In this document: positions 52,627 to 61,814 of the stretch, in pieces | How the letters are laid out: each line of letters starts with the position of its first letter | How positions within the stretch are numbered: position 1 is the first letter of the stretch | DNA from: Pseudomonadota bacterium | GTDB taxonomy: Bacteria; Pseudomonadota; Alphaproteobacteria; Rhodobacterales; Rhodobacteraceae | Direction: 5' to 3' | DNA: 64,000 nucleotides | Assembly: GCA_038533575.1 (NCBI GenBank) | Contig: JBCAYL010000001.1 | Coordinates: 338,226 to 402,225, forward strand | Position numbers and translations under genes: made by a program | The notes under the pieces: model-generated | What the model saw: only the letters and a program-made list of their open reading frames with translations | Told to the model about the DNA's origin: nothing | Databases searched by the model: none

Positions 52627-53970
52627 CTATTCGATCGCGCCCAGTTCCTCGTTCATGGCGGCCACGGCCGCCGAGGCATCGATGTCGCCGTCGATGAACT
52701 GGCGCACGATGCGGTTAACGGCCTGGCTGTTGATCATGCGGCTGGCCAGCGCGAGCTGCCCGTCGGCCACGCCCCAGCGCTGCGCCACGTCGAGGCCGCC
52801 CACGATCTCTTCGATCATGGAGGCCTCATAGAGATCCCCGAGGGGGGCCCGGCGATCGATGCCCACGTCGAGCTGCGCCCAGGCATCGGCGAAGGCCGTG
52901 GGATTGTCGGCGGTGCCGTTCCGCACGGGGAACTTGCCTTCCGGCGCGATGGCGAGCGTCTCCGTGTAGCCGTCGGACATCGAGAACTCGACGAACTGCA
53001 TGGCCAGATCGGTGTCCGCGTCAGCGGTGATGCCGAAATACCGGATATCGGCCCATGCCGCGCCGTCCGGGTTCGAGGGGCCCGAGAAGTTCGTGACGAT
53101 CCCCGTCCGGCTGGCCAGCTCGGAGGACGTCGGATCATCGTTGATCGTCGGCGGCGCGCTGTCGCGCAGGCCCGCAAGCTCGTCCAGGATGAAGGGCGAC
53201 CAGATGATCATCGCCGCGTCGCCCGCAAAGTAAAGCGAGCGCGACTGATCCCAGTAGAGCTCGCCCGGGGGCGATGCCTCGGCGATGGCCTTGTAGAACT
53301 CGAGTACCTCCGTCGTGGCGGCTTCATCGAGCGCCTGGAACCCGTCGGGCCCGACCGGTGACACGCCATTGGCCAGGAACACGTGCTCGAGGACCTGGCT
53401 CATGAAGTTCTCGTCGACCTTCGTCGCGGCCACGAAGCCGTACATCTCCGGCGGATTGTGGAGTGCGTCCACGGCCGCAAGCACGTTGGCATAGCTGGTG
53501 GGGGGCTCGAGGCCCGCTTCCTCGAAGAGGTCCGCTCGGTAGACGAGCATTTGCGTCCAGCCGTCCACCGGAACGGACGCGTATCCGCCCTCGTAGGCGG
53601 CCATCTCGAGCGCGCCGGGCGCGAAGGTGCCGCTTCCCAGGGCTTCGACGACATCCGAGGCGGCGTCGGTGTCGAGGATGCCCGCCTCTGCCCAGGGCAG
53701 CGCGTATTGCAGCGTGTGGTAGATGACATCCGGCAGGTCACCTGCCGCGAAGGCTGCCGTGGCACGCGTGCCGAGATCGCTTTCGGTCACCGGAATGACC
53801 TCGACGGACGTGCCCGTGGCCGCCTCGAACTGAGCAGCGAGGGCCTCTTGCCGTGCCAGGCGTTCAGGCTGTTCTTCGGTGGTCCAAAAGCGGATCGTGT
53901 CTGCGTTTGCAGCGAATGCCGGCAGGGCCAAGGCAAGCGCTGCGCCCGCTTCTAAAAAGCGACGGATCAT
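52627..53970 (-). CDS. Carbohydrate ABC transporter substrate-binding protein, second system
   Basis: A 447-residue family 1 solute-binding protein. Signal peptide MIRRFLEAGAALALALPAFAANA. Mature blocks: TIRFWTTEEQPERLARQEALAAQFEAATGTSVEVIPV, FAAGDLPDVIYHTLQYALPWAEAGILD, GYASVPVDGWTQMLVYRADLFEEAGLEPPTSY, LYFAGDAAMIIWSPFILDELAGL and YFGITADADTDLAMQFVEFSMSDGYT. It is the first gene of the operon that also encodes two permeases, a GH63-like glycosidase and an ATPase, so the ligand is probably a compatible-solute glycoside. Confidence 0.93.
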   Translation of the reverse strand: MIRRFLEAGAALALALPAFAANADTIRFWTTEEQPERLARQEALAAQFEAATGTSVEVIPVTESDLGTRATAAFAAGDLPDVIYHTLQYALPWAEAGILDTDAASDVVEALGSGTFAPGALEMAAYEGGYASVPVDGWTQMLVYRADLFEEAGLEPPTSYANVLAAVDALHNPPEMYGFVAATKVDENFMSQVLEHVFLANGVSPVGPDGFQALDEAATTEVLEFYKAIAEASPPGELYWDQSRSLYFAGDAAMIIWSPFILDELAGLRDSAPPTINDDPTSSELASRTGIVTNFSGPSNPDGAAWADIRYFGITADADTDLAMQFVEFSMSDGYTETLAIAPEGKFPVRNGTADNPTAFADAWAQLDVGIDRRAPLGDLYEASMIEEIVGGLDVAQRWGVADGQLALASRMINSQAVNRIVRQFIDGDIDASAAVAAMNEELGAIE

Positions 53971-54108
53971 TGTTTTCCTCCCAGTTTATCCCGCCATCAA
54001 AGCGCCTTGGGGCCGCGCGCGCAAGATTCGCTGTCCTCGATCTCGCGCGTGGCACCGACGCGGTGGACTCGGGGGCGGCCCGCGCGCAAGGATCGACAGG
54101 TGTCGCTC

Positions 54109-55275
54109 ATGCAAGACTTCGAACGCGTCCGGGACGTCGTCACACAGACCGATCCGAGCTTTGCCGGCGTCGATCGGGCGACGCTAGACGCGAGTATGGA
54201 GGACGTGCGGGCCCGGGCCGCAGAGGGGGCGACGGAGCCGTTTCTTCTGTCTGCCATGCAACTCCTGGCCCTCGCGGGCAACGGCCACACGCGCCTCATT
54301 CCGAATGACGCGATCTCGGTGCTGCCGGTCCGCTTCGTGGCCATCGGCGCATCGGTTGTCCTGACACGGACCGCGGGGCAGCGCGCGCATGCCGTGCCGT
54401 CGACACTCATCGCCGTTAACGGCATGGACGTGGCCGAGTTCGAGCGCGCGGCGGCACCGCTCCTTGCGGGAACGCCACAGAGACAGCGCGTGATCGGGCC
54501 CATTCTCCTGGCCTGGCCCGCTGCCTTGGCCCATCTGGGCGCAGTATCGACGGGCGATGTCACGCAGTACCGGCTAAAAGACGCGGGCGGCGCGGAGACC
54601 ACCCTCGAACTGCGCCATGGTGAGACCGTTCCGGCCTCCGAGCTCTACCCGAGGAACGAGCACGGCCGCTCTGATCCCGGCTGGAGCCCGCGCGCGTTCG
54701 CGGAGATCCACGAGCGCGGAGAGGCTGGCGTGATCCTTGAGTTGCCGAGCTTCTTCGATCCGGGGCGTCGCGCGCTCCCGGATGCCATCGGGAAAGCCGC
54801 CGCCTGGATCCGCGCCCACCGCGACAGGCGCGTCGTGCTCGATGTGCGCGGCAACACCGGGGGCGACTTCCTCCTGACGATGCCGCTCATCGAGGCCGTG
54901 GTCGAAAGCGCGGGGCCCGCTGGCGTCGCCGTGCTCGTGGACAAGTTCACGTTCTCCGCGGCCATCGTCTTTGTCGCGATCCTCAAGCATCGGCTCGGGA
55001 AGAAGCTCACGATCGTAGGGGAGGAGATGGGCGACGGGCTAAGGTTCTACGCCGAAGGCGATACGCTCGATTTGCCCGCGAGCGGCGCGGCCGTGCGCTA
55101 TTCATCCGCGCTCCACGATTGGGAAACGGGCACGGTGGACGAGACCACGCCAGCCGACATAGCGCGCGTCATCGTGCCGGTGGGCCGGCTGGAGATCGCC
55201 AGCCTCGAGAGCGACCGCTGGAAACACCTTGCTTTCGACCGGGAGAGCCGGGCCGGGGTCGTGCCCCCGGGCTAG
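54109..55275 (+). CDS. S41-like peptidase-family protein (cytosolic)
   Basis: About 388 residues. The C-terminal half has the tail-specific protease fold: GVILELPSFFD, RRVVLDVRGNTGGDFLLTMPLIEAV, then VLVDKFTFSAAIVFVAILKHRLGKKLTIVGEEMGDGLRFYAEGD. The serine in DKFTFSAA (about 283) and the lysine in ILKH (about 293) occupy the catalytic positions. GNGHTRL near residue 58 matches the upstream family motif. No signal peptide is visible, unlike periplasmic Ctp proteases. The start could also be GTG 54100, which has AAGGA at the right spacing. It is divergent from the sugar-importer operon and shares a CTAG stop overlap with the convergent MBL gene. Confidence 0.78.
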   Translation: MQDFERVRDVVTQTDPSFAGVDRATLDASMEDVRARAAEGATEPFLLSAMQLLALAGNGHTRLIPNDAISVLPVRFVAIGASVVLTRTAGQRAHAVPSTLIAVNGMDVAEFERAAAPLLAGTPQRQRVIGPILLAWPAALAHLGAVSTGDVTQYRLKDAGGAETTLELRHGETVPASELYPRNEHGRSDPGWSPRAFAEIHERGEAGVILELPSFFDPGRRALPDAIGKAAAWIRAHRDRRVVLDVRGNTGGDFLLTMPLIEAVVESAGPAGVAVLVDKFTFSAAIVFVAILKHRLGKKLTIVGEEMGDGLRFYAEGDTLDLPASGAAVRYSSALHDWETGTVDETTPADIARVIVPVGRLEIASLESDRWKHLAFDRESRAGVVPPG

Positions 55276-56129
55276 CCGATCACGAGCCTCGTGCCGTCCT
55301 TGGCGAGCGTCAGTGGCCCCGCCCACGTTGTCCTCACGGCTTTTTCCCATGCCTCGTCCGTGAACTCCGCAAATCCGTCCGGCACGAAGTGGTTGAGTAC
55401 GAGCGCCTTGACCCCGGCTGCGCTGGCGATGCGTCCGACATCCTCGGCGGCGGTGTGGCTTCGCAGGATGTGCGCCTTCAGCCGGTCGTCGCCGTTGGTC
55501 ATGCGCGCCATCAGGAGGTCCACGCCCTCGGTCAGCATGGCCTCGTGCACGAGGAGGTCGGCGTCGCGGGCGAAGTCCACCATCTCCGGCATGAAAGCCG
55601 TGTCGCCGGAAAGGACCACCGCGTGCGCGCCCCACGAGACGCGCAGGGCGAAACTCTCGACGATGGGGGGATGCACATTGCGCATGACGTCCACCAAGAG
55701 GCCCTCGAGCGGGACGGTCTCGCCGTCCCGCAGGGTGCGAAAGCTGATGAGCCCCGCGAGGTCCACGCGCCCTTCGTCCTCGATCCTGAGGGCGATGTCA
55801 TCGTGCATGGAGGCAAGAAACCCCTCCCAGTACTGCGGGAGGCGTGAGGGGCCGAAGACCACGAGTGGCGTGCGGCGACCGGCCGTCCAGGCCGTGTGAA
55901 TCAGCGGGCCGAGTTCGAGGTAGTGGTCCGAATGCAGGTGGGTGATGAAGATCGCGTCGAGGTCCACGAGGGAGACGCCTTGATCGCAGACCGCCCGCGC
56001 GGCCCCGAGGCCTGCATCGACGAGGATCGTCTGGCCCGCCACCTGGAGCAGGATCGATGTCGGCATGTTGGAGCCCGGGCGGATGGCCGGGCCGCCCTTC
56101 ACACCGAGGATGGCGACGGAGGCCTTCAT
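55272..56129 (-). CDS. MBL-fold hydrolase (RNase Z/AtsA-like)
   Basis: A 285-residue metallo-hydrolase: SVAILGVKGGPAIRPGSNMPTSILLQVAGQTILVDAGLG, zinc motif FITHLHSDHYLELGPLIHTAW, and ALRVSWGAHAVVLSGDTAFMPEMVDFARDADLLVHEAM followed by AKAHILRSHT-like and LVLNHFVPD segments with further histidines. It resembles the arylsulfatase-like and tRNase Z-like subgroup that handles small substrates. Start ATG 56129 (MKASVAILG); a start at 56150 adds seven residues. Substrate unknown. Confidence 0.83.
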   Translation of the reverse strand: MKASVAILGVKGGPAIRPGSNMPTSILLQVAGQTILVDAGLGAARAVCDQGVSLVDLDAIFITHLHSDHYLELGPLIHTAWTAGRRTPLVVFGPSRLPQYWEGFLASMHDDIALRIEDEGRVDLAGLISFRTLRDGETVPLEGLLVDVMRNVHPPIVESFALRVSWGAHAVVLSGDTAFMPEMVDFARDADLLVHEAMLTEGVDLLMARMTNGDDRLKAHILRSHTAAEDVGRIASAAGVKALVLNHFVPDGFAEFTDEAWEKAVRTTWAGPLTLAKDGTRLVIG

Positions 56130-56452
56130 GGCGCTAGACCCGCCCGGCATGCAGCGGCCCGCGGCCGGCGCCGCCTCTGCAGGGGGCGAAACGAACGGGG
56201 CGCAGCGACCACGGCGCGCATTTGAGGAGTGCGTGCGGGGAGGGGCAGGGGACTTTCTTCATGGGGCGACGCTCGCCTGTGCTGCCGGAGAGGTCAATCA
56301 CGCGCTTAGGCATTCTGGTGCGGTGCTCGTCTTCAGCGAGCGAGTAGCGAGACCGCGCAGCAGCGTGACCCGCGCCGCCTTTGACAAATGGCCGGCTAAA
56401 GAGACAGCCTGTCTCTATCATTGAGCCCAACCTTCAGCCACGGGAGGCTGCC
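56130..56452. other. Intergenic region upstream of hmgA
   Basis: 323 bp without a convincing gene in any frame; open frames here are short and unconserved. The right end holds TTGACA (56381–56386), the perfect dyad at 56400–56416 and the hmgA ribosome site GGGAGG (56442–56447). Confidence 0.6.
56400..56416. promoter_or_regulatory. Perfect palindrome in the hmgA promoter region
   Basis: AGAGACAGCCTGTCTCT: two 8-bp arms around a single C, 14 bp after a TTGACA hexamer and 36 bp before the hmgA start. The size and symmetry are those of TetR- or MarR-family operators. No such regulator gene is adjacent. Confidence 0.6.
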
Positions 56453-57820
56453 ATGAGCGACACGTCACGCTTTGACCACAAGATCGAGGAACACATCCTG
56501 AAGGGTGGCGAGATCAAGGACGCCGCGCCGGATTACGGCTACCTCAGCGGGTTCGGCAATACGCACTCCACCCAGGCCGAGGAGGGCGCGCTGCCCATCG
56601 GCCGGAACTCGCCCCAGCGCCCCGCGCTCGGGCTCTATGCCGAGCAGCTCTCCGGCACTGCCTTCACCGCCCCCCGCGCCGAGAACAAGCGCTCTTGGCT
56701 CTACCGCATCCTGCCCTCGGTCAAGCATGGCCGGGGCTTCGAGGAAGTGCCCATGGGCAACCTGCGCACCGCCCCGGCGCGGGAAAGCGATCTGCCGTCG
56801 ATGCAGCTGCGCTGGCAGCCGCTCCCCATCCCCGAGGCGCCGACCGACTTCCTCGATGGGCTCGCCACGATCACCACCAGCGGTGATGCCGCCATGCAGG
56901 CCGGGATCGCGAGCCACGTCTATGTCGCCAACAAGGACATGGGTCACCGCGCCTTCATGAACGCGGACGGCGAGATGCTGATCGTCCCGCAGGAGAACCC
57001 GGCGCGCTTTGTCACCGAGTTCGGCATCCTCGTCGCGGAGCCGGGCGAGATCGTGGTGATCCCGAAGGGGGTCCGCTTTCGCGTAGAGCTCGTGGCGGGG
57101 CCGATCCGGGGCTATATCTGCGAGAATTACGGGCAGGCCTTCGTGCTGCCCGAGCGCGGCCCCATCGGCGCGAACTGCCTCGCGAATGCGCGCGATTTTC
57201 TCTCTCCCGTGGCCGCCTACGAGGATCTCGAGACCGAGCACCATCTCTTCTGCAAGACCGGCGGGCGGCTCTTCCGGACGGTGCTGCAGCAATCCCCGTT
57301 CGACGTGGTGGCCTGGCATGGGAACTACGCGCCCTACAAGTACGATCTGCGCCGCTTTGCGCCCATGGGAGCGACGCTCTTCGATCATCCGGACCCGTCG
57401 ATCTTCACGGTGCTGACCTCGCCGTCCGAGACCCTCGGCACCGCCAATTGCGATTTCGTGATCTTCCCGGACCGGTGGCTCGTGATGGAGGACAGCTTCC
57501 GCCCGCCCTGGTACCACATGAACGTCATGTCGGAGTTCATGGGGCTGATCTACGGCGTCTACGACGCCAAGCCTGAAGGCTTCCAACCCGGGGGCATGTC
57601 GCTGCACAACGCGCTGGTGGCCCATGGCCCGGATGCCGATGCCTTCGAGGCCGCCAGCACGAAGGAGCTGGCGCCTGAGAAGCTCTCGGGCACGATGGCC
57701 TTCATGTTCGAGACCCGCTACGTCCAGAATCCGACGGCCTACGCCTCGGACCTCGACCTGATCGACACCGCCTATCCCGACGTGTGGGATGGCCTCGAGC
57801 GGACCTTCCGCAAGCCCTAG
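56453..57820 (+). CDS. hmgA: Homogentisate 1,2-dioxygenase
   Basis: Fe(II) enzyme that opens homogentisate to maleylacetoacetate in tyrosine and phenylalanine breakdown. The 455-residue length fits. Blocks: YLSGFGNTHSTQAEEGALPIGRNSPQ, NKRSWLYRILPS, EMLIVPQENPARFVTEFGILVAEPGEIVVIPKGVRFRVEL, CENYGQAFVLPERGPIGANCLANARDF, DVVAWHGNYAPYKYDLRRFAPMG, and the iron ligands in RPPWYHMNVMSEFMG and MSLHNALVAHGPD. ATG 56453 (MSDTSRFDHK) follows GGGAGG. fahA and maiA, the usual downstream partners, are not adjacent. Confidence 0.97.
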   Translation: MSDTSRFDHKIEEHILKGGEIKDAAPDYGYLSGFGNTHSTQAEEGALPIGRNSPQRPALGLYAEQLSGTAFTAPRAENKRSWLYRILPSVKHGRGFEEVPMGNLRTAPARESDLPSMQLRWQPLPIPEAPTDFLDGLATITTSGDAAMQAGIASHVYVANKDMGHRAFMNADGEMLIVPQENPARFVTEFGILVAEPGEIVVIPKGVRFRVELVAGPIRGYICENYGQAFVLPERGPIGANCLANARDFLSPVAAYEDLETEHHLFCKTGGRLFRTVLQQSPFDVVAWHGNYAPYKYDLRRFAPMGATLFDHPDPSIFTVLTSPSETLGTANCDFVIFPDRWLVMEDSFRPPWYHMNVMSEFMGLIYGVYDAKPEGFQPGGMSLHNALVAHGPDADAFEAASTKELAPEKLSGTMAFMFETRYVQNPTAYASDLDLIDTAYPDVWDGLERTFRKP

Positions 57821-58008
57821 CGCCCGCCCCATCGCGCCCTCTTCGCCAAAGATGTTTTCGGGCGGCGGGCTTGGCCCGGCAGGCGCAAGGATCAAGGGCA
57901 GGCCCGGACTAAGAAAACGGGGTAGGATTTCTCGCGAGACGTCGGCAGAGTGAGGCCATTGCTCGCATGGGCGTCATTCGCCCCGGCACAGTCCATTGAA
58001 GCGAAAGG

Positions 58009-58623
58009 ATGATTAAAAAGATGCGTCAACTTTTCTTGGTGATCGCGATCCTCGCATGCGGGAGCGCGTCGTCCCAGACCTTCGAGGAGACGGTGGCAGC
58101 GGCCCAGGCAGCGGTGGGCGACATCGCGCGCTACCAGGAGGCGCTCCAGAACCCGGACCCCCGGTTCCAATACGCGATGATCCAGCAAATGCTGAAGAAC
58201 CCCGATCCGGCGCTCCAGAGGATCGCGAAGGAGCACGCGCTCTTTTCAACCAACCCCGTCATGCGTGAGGCAGCGATCAAGGCGATTTTCGATGCCGGGA
58301 CCACGCTGCGGGTGCAAATGGCAGGGACCGGCGAAACCTATGAACAAATGACAAAGTTCGTGGAGGAATACGGCGGCGTATTCACCGGGAGAGTTGGTGA
58401 GTTCCTGATCCCCGTCCCAGCAGCAGTCAATGACTCATGTTGGGGAACTGAGCGTGCATGCGCGTTTCGCCAAGTGGGTAATACCGTTCAGATCGAACTG
58501 TCTGGCGGGTCGTACAATAGCATAAACGCGACCTCCACTCTCGGAAATGACGGCGTGCTCCGTGGAACCATGACCCACGAGCAAAACGAGACGGTCCAAA
58601 TTCAGATCGACCTCAAGCAGTGA
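58009..58623 (+). CDS. Exported protein with HEAT-like helical repeats, unknown function
   Basis: A 204-residue protein with a signal peptide (MIKKMRQLFLVIAILACGSASSQ). Residues about 35–95 contain repeated helical units (RFQYAMIQQMLKNPDPALQRIAKEHALFSTNPVMREAAIKAIF) that look HEAT-like. The C-terminal part is beta-rich with a possible disulfide (DSCWGTERACAF) and a segment TVQIELSGGSYNSINATSTLGNDGVLRGTMTHEQNETVQIQIDL. I do not recognise the family. The stop abuts that of the convergent protease gene with no gap. The ATG at 58009 is preceded by GAAAGGA. Confidence 0.75.
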   Translation: MIKKMRQLFLVIAILACGSASSQTFEETVAAAQAAVGDIARYQEALQNPDPRFQYAMIQQMLKNPDPALQRIAKEHALFSTNPVMREAAIKAIFDAGTTLRVQMAGTGETYEQMTKFVEEYGGVFTGRVGEFLIPVPAAVNDSCWGTERACAFRQVGNTVQIELSGGSYNSINATSTLGNDGVLRGTMTHEQNETVQIQIDLKQ

Positions 58624-59682
58624 TCACTCGACCCAGAGCGTATCGAGCCTGAGCGGGCGGTCCGCGAACCACACGTCCATGATCGAGACCCGCACGCGGC
58701 GGGCGACCGTGCCGCCGGTGCGAAGATCAAATGTGCCGGTGGGCGACATGTCAGGCGCGGCGAGCGGCGTCCAGAAGGCGGCGCCGGGCAGGCCACGGTC
58801 CACCTCGATGACGATGCGGCGCGGCGGTGTCGTGGCCTCCGCGGGCTGGGTCCGCAGCGCGATGAGGTTGACCGGCACGAGCGCGCTTTGCGACAGCGTG
58901 ATCTCGAATGAAATGGGGCGTCCGGGCCAGTCCGCGATCCAAGGTGAGGTCAGGGACCCGGGCTCGAGCGCGGTCGCGCCGGTTTGACCGCCCCCCTCGA
59001 AGGCCGTGACCCTGAAGCCCGCGCCGCCCGTCCCGCTATCCGGTATGGCGCGTGTGGCGGGGTGATTTCCGGAGAGGTTGGCGCGGGCGAGCGCCGAGAC
59101 CCTGTCCATGCGCAAGAACCTCGCCTGTTGCGTGTCGGGATCATTGGAAAGGGCGATCCCCGCGAGGACGCCGCCGACGCTGACGACAGACCCGGAAAAA
59201 CCCTGAGTGAGCTCTCCCTCGACGCCTGCATCGTTCATCACGGTGTAGAAGGCGTTGGCCCGCACATCCACCAGCGACACGCCCATGCGGTCGAAGAAGC
59301 CGCCGCCGCTATGGACACTCTTCACCAGCCCGGTCTCGTTGGATTGCAGGATGCCTGAGATATCGCGGCCCAGCGCGCTGAGCTCGATCGTGCATCGCCC
59401 GGCGAGATCGCCCTCAACAAAGGCGAGGGCAAGATCGGTCTCGGGGTCGCGCCAAAAGATCTCTGCCGCACCGGCCTGGCGCGGATTGGGCACGGCAAGT
59501 GCCACTCGGTCCCGCTGGACAGAGACATGATTGGGCAAGGCCGCGTAACAGAGGCCATTATGAACAAAGAGAAGCGCCTGACCGAGGCCGTCATCCACCA
59601 GTGCCACATCCGCCGCCCGCGCGCCGGGCACGGCCATGGCAGTAGCCACGGCTATCGCAAGAAAATGCTTCCGTAATCCCAT
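58624..59682 (-). CDS. Exported trypsin-fold serine protease with a C-terminal beta-sandwich-like domain
   Basis: About 352 residues with a signal peptide (FLAIAVATAMAVPGARA). The chymotrypsin triad is recognisable: ALPNHV (about H52), DPETDLALAFVEG (about D83) and QGFSGSVVSVGG (about S163), the last replacing the usual GDSGG. Cysteines near 44 and 97 may pair. Residues about 235–352 form a beta-rich module (SPWIADWPGRPISFEITLSQSALVPVNLIAL to VRVSIMDVWFADRPLRLDTLWVE) reminiscent of galactose-binding domains. Start at ATG 59682 (MGLRKH) with AAGG upstream; ATG 59703 is an alternative. It is divergent from the secreted-protein operon beginning at 59735. Confidence 0.8.
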   Translation of the reverse strand: MGLRKHFLAIAVATAMAVPGARAADVALVDDGLGQALLFVHNGLCYAALPNHVSVQRDRVALAVPNPRQAGAAEIFWRDPETDLALAFVEGDLAGRCTIELSALGRDISGILQSNETGLVKSVHSGGGFFDRMGVSLVDVRANAFYTVMNDAGVEGELTQGFSGSVVSVGGVLAGIALSNDPDTQQARFLRMDRVSALARANLSGNHPATRAIPDSGTGGAGFRVTAFEGGGQTGATALEPGSLTSPWIADWPGRPISFEITLSQSALVPVNLIALRTQPAEATTPPRRIVIEVDRGLPGAAFWTPLAAPDMSPTGTFDLRTGGTVARRVRVSIMDVWFADRPLRLDTLWVE

Positions 59683-59734
59683 GGCTTCGGCCTTAATGCG
59701 CATATTCCATTCAGTATTTTGAGGATGTCCGCAA

Positions 59735-60526
59735 ATGCGCGCCTTGATTGCAACATTTCTTTGCGTCCTTGCCGGCTCCGCTGTGTCGCAGGCCCAGCAG
59801 GTGGAAGCGATCTCTGGAAAAGTAGTGGCTGAGGCGGAGCAGGACCGCACGCTCATTTCGAAAGCGGGATGGTTGCGCGGGCTCCACGTGCTCGGAACAA
59901 CCCTGCAGACGCTCGAGAAGCCACAAATCCACGCGTTCTTGCCCGCGGGCGCCGAGGTGCCATTGGTTTGCGCCCGGATCACCTCGATGGCCGGGGACTA
60001 TTCGGCGATGGTCGAGTTCGACATTGAGGCGAACGCGAACGCCGGGACGCAGCGCATGCTCACGTACGATCAGCAGAGCGATCTCGCCCTTGCCAACACG
60101 CCTGAGACTGGCGGCGTGGTCGTTGAGCGCGGCCCCTGCGAGGGCGACGTTCCCCAGTTGGCGGGAAAGCCCCGCGATTTTTACGTGAATTTCTGGAACC
60201 AGGCGGGCGAGCCGAAACTGGACGCAGATCAAAACGCGACACTCGTCCTTTTGATCAATGTGTCCCGTGCGGACAGCTTGCAGGCCCAGGCAGTGCTGCT
60301 GCCAAGTGCTCCGGGAGGCGCGCCTGTCAGCGCGGCGGTGCCCTGCAGCAAGATCAACGCTCCGGAGGCGCTGGCTTACAACTTCGAATGTCGCCTGATC
60401 ATGTCCCCGGACGTGATCAGAGGCATGCACGGCAACCTCATCGAGTTCTCCTATACCCGCATCTACCGGGGAGAGCCCTCCGCCGTGCGGCGGGCCAACC
60501 TCCATTTGGGCCGACCCGATCGCTAA
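59735..60526 (+). CDS. Exported protein of unknown function
   Basis: A 263-residue protein with a signal peptide (MRALIATFLCVLAGSAVSQAQ). The mature part is beta-rich, with three or four cysteines (VPLVCARIT, RGPCEGDV, VPCSKIN, FECRLIM) that could pair in the periplasm. I recognise no catalytic motif. It is followed after 16 bp by a membrane protein gene and then by the FG-repeat gene, all on the plus strand, and it shares a short divergent promoter gap with the protease gene; these four probably act together. Confidence 0.72.
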   Translation: MRALIATFLCVLAGSAVSQAQQVEAISGKVVAEAEQDRTLISKAGWLRGLHVLGTTLQTLEKPQIHAFLPAGAEVPLVCARITSMAGDYSAMVEFDIEANANAGTQRMLTYDQQSDLALANTPETGGVVVERGPCEGDVPQLAGKPRDFYVNFWNQAGEPKLDADQNATLVLLINVSRADSLQAQAVLLPSAPGGAPVSAAVPCSKINAPEALAYNFECRLIMSPDVIRGMHGNLIEFSYTRIYRGEPSAVRRANLHLGRPDR

Positions 60527-60542
60527 TCCCGTCGCCAAACTG

Positions 60543-61766
60543 GTGGGGGACGGGCGGAGGCTTCTCCTCGATCTCCTGCGGTGGCCGATCACCGGCGGCG
60601 CGGCGCGTTTGATCACGCTTTTCGCCTTCTTCGGTATCCTTCTCTACTACGTGCCGGAGCGTGAGCAGGCGATCTCCGTGTCCGCATCGACCGAGCGGCT
60701 CGTGGTGGAGGTGACCTCCAACCAGCTCGTCTGGGATCTGCCGGAAATCCTGATCTGTCATCCGCCCGAAGCGGCGGCCGTGTCCTCCGGAGGTCTCTTG
60801 GCGAATGCGCCTACCCAGCAGGAAGCGTCCGAGGCGGACGCAGGAACGTCGAACGACGACTCCATAGAATCCCGCTCCGTTGTTCCCCAATGCGATGATG
60901 CGCCCGCAGGCGGTGCATCTACGGAAGCGGACGAGCAAGACGCCAGCGAGGGGATAAAAAAGCTGCGCGCCGCGACGGTGGCCTGGCCCGAGGGCTATCG
61001 CCTGGAGTTTCGGGCCTTTGACGACGACTACGTGGAAGTCGGGGTGACTTTTCCTCCCACCGTACCATCGGAGGACGGGCAGGGGACGGAACAAACACCG
61101 CAAGTTGCAATTGATTTCGAGGATGGTGGCCGTGCAAAGCAGGCGCTCGTTCTCTCCGGGAGCATTCTGCGCATACCCTACTTCACGGAGGGCGAGCGCA
61201 CGGTTCTGGCCCTGCGAGGCTACGTGATCGTGGGCGGGCCCTCCACGACGGCGAACACGCATCTCTTGCGCGCGGGCAGCTACGAAAGCCGTCAGACACT
61301 GCGGCCGGGTCAGTCTCCCCCGGTGGTGGCCAACGCCACCTTTCTGCCGGGAGACCGGGTGAGCTTCGAGCGCCATGCGCCGCCGCTCTGGGCGCGGATC
61401 GCCGGTGTGACCTCAGCCCAGGATGACAGCGACGCGCCGGTCTCCCGTGCCTTCCTGACCGATCTCGATCTCCGCAACCGAGCCTTCGACGTCGTCGTCA
61501 CGACGGAGCCCTTCTTCGGCGCGGTCGTCTTCACGCGGGTGGGGGGACAGCCCACCGACATCATCCCACCCTGGACCGCGCGCCTTGCGGCGGATGCGGT
61601 GCCCGTGGCGGTGGCGACAGTGCTCGGCCTCGTGGCTACGATCCTTGCGATCCTCAGGACGTATCTGCCGGACAAGGGGCAGCAGGCGCGCGCCCAGCAA
61701 AGCGGCAGGACCAAGAGGGACGCATTGGATGCCCCCGACGTCGATGAAAGTCTTGGACCAGAGTGA
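60543..61766 (+). CDS. Two-helix membrane protein with large extracytoplasmic domain, unknown function
   Basis: A 407-residue protein from a GTG start. One helix lies near the N-terminus (ARLITLFAFFGILLYYV, about 21–38) and one near the C-terminus (VPVAVATVLGLVATILAILRTYL, about 357–379). The 320 residues between should lie in the periplasm. They include an acidic low-complexity stretch (EASEADAGTSNDDSIE, near 100) and a beta-rich part (VALRGYVIVGG, FEDGGRAKQALVLSG). The cytosolic tail is basic then acidic. No family recognised. It sits between an exported protein and the FG-repeat peptidoglycan-binding protein. Confidence 0.72.
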   Translation: MGDGRRLLLDLLRWPITGGAARLITLFAFFGILLYYVPEREQAISVSASTERLVVEVTSNQLVWDLPEILICHPPEAAAVSSGGLLANAPTQQEASEADAGTSNDDSIESRSVVPQCDDAPAGGASTEADEQDASEGIKKLRAATVAWPEGYRLEFRAFDDDYVEVGVTFPPTVPSEDGQGTEQTPQVAIDFEDGGRAKQALVLSGSILRIPYFTEGERTVLALRGYVIVGGPSTTANTHLLRAGSYESRQTLRPGQSPPVVANATFLPGDRVSFERHAPPLWARIAGVTSAQDDSDAPVSRAFLTDLDLRNRAFDVVVTTEPFFGAVVFTRVGGQPTDIIPPWTARLAADAVPVAVATVLGLVATILAILRTYLPDKGQQARAQQSGRTKRDALDAPDVDESLGPE

Positions 61767-61814
61767 GGGCGGGATGGTAACCAAGGGCAAGTTATTTGAG
61801 TTTCGGAGGTTCTC

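Noticed and set aside
57822-57870. Possible terminator after hmgA (GCCCGCC…GGCGGGC)
   Set aside because: Only a 7-bp stem with a loop of about 35 nt and no T run.
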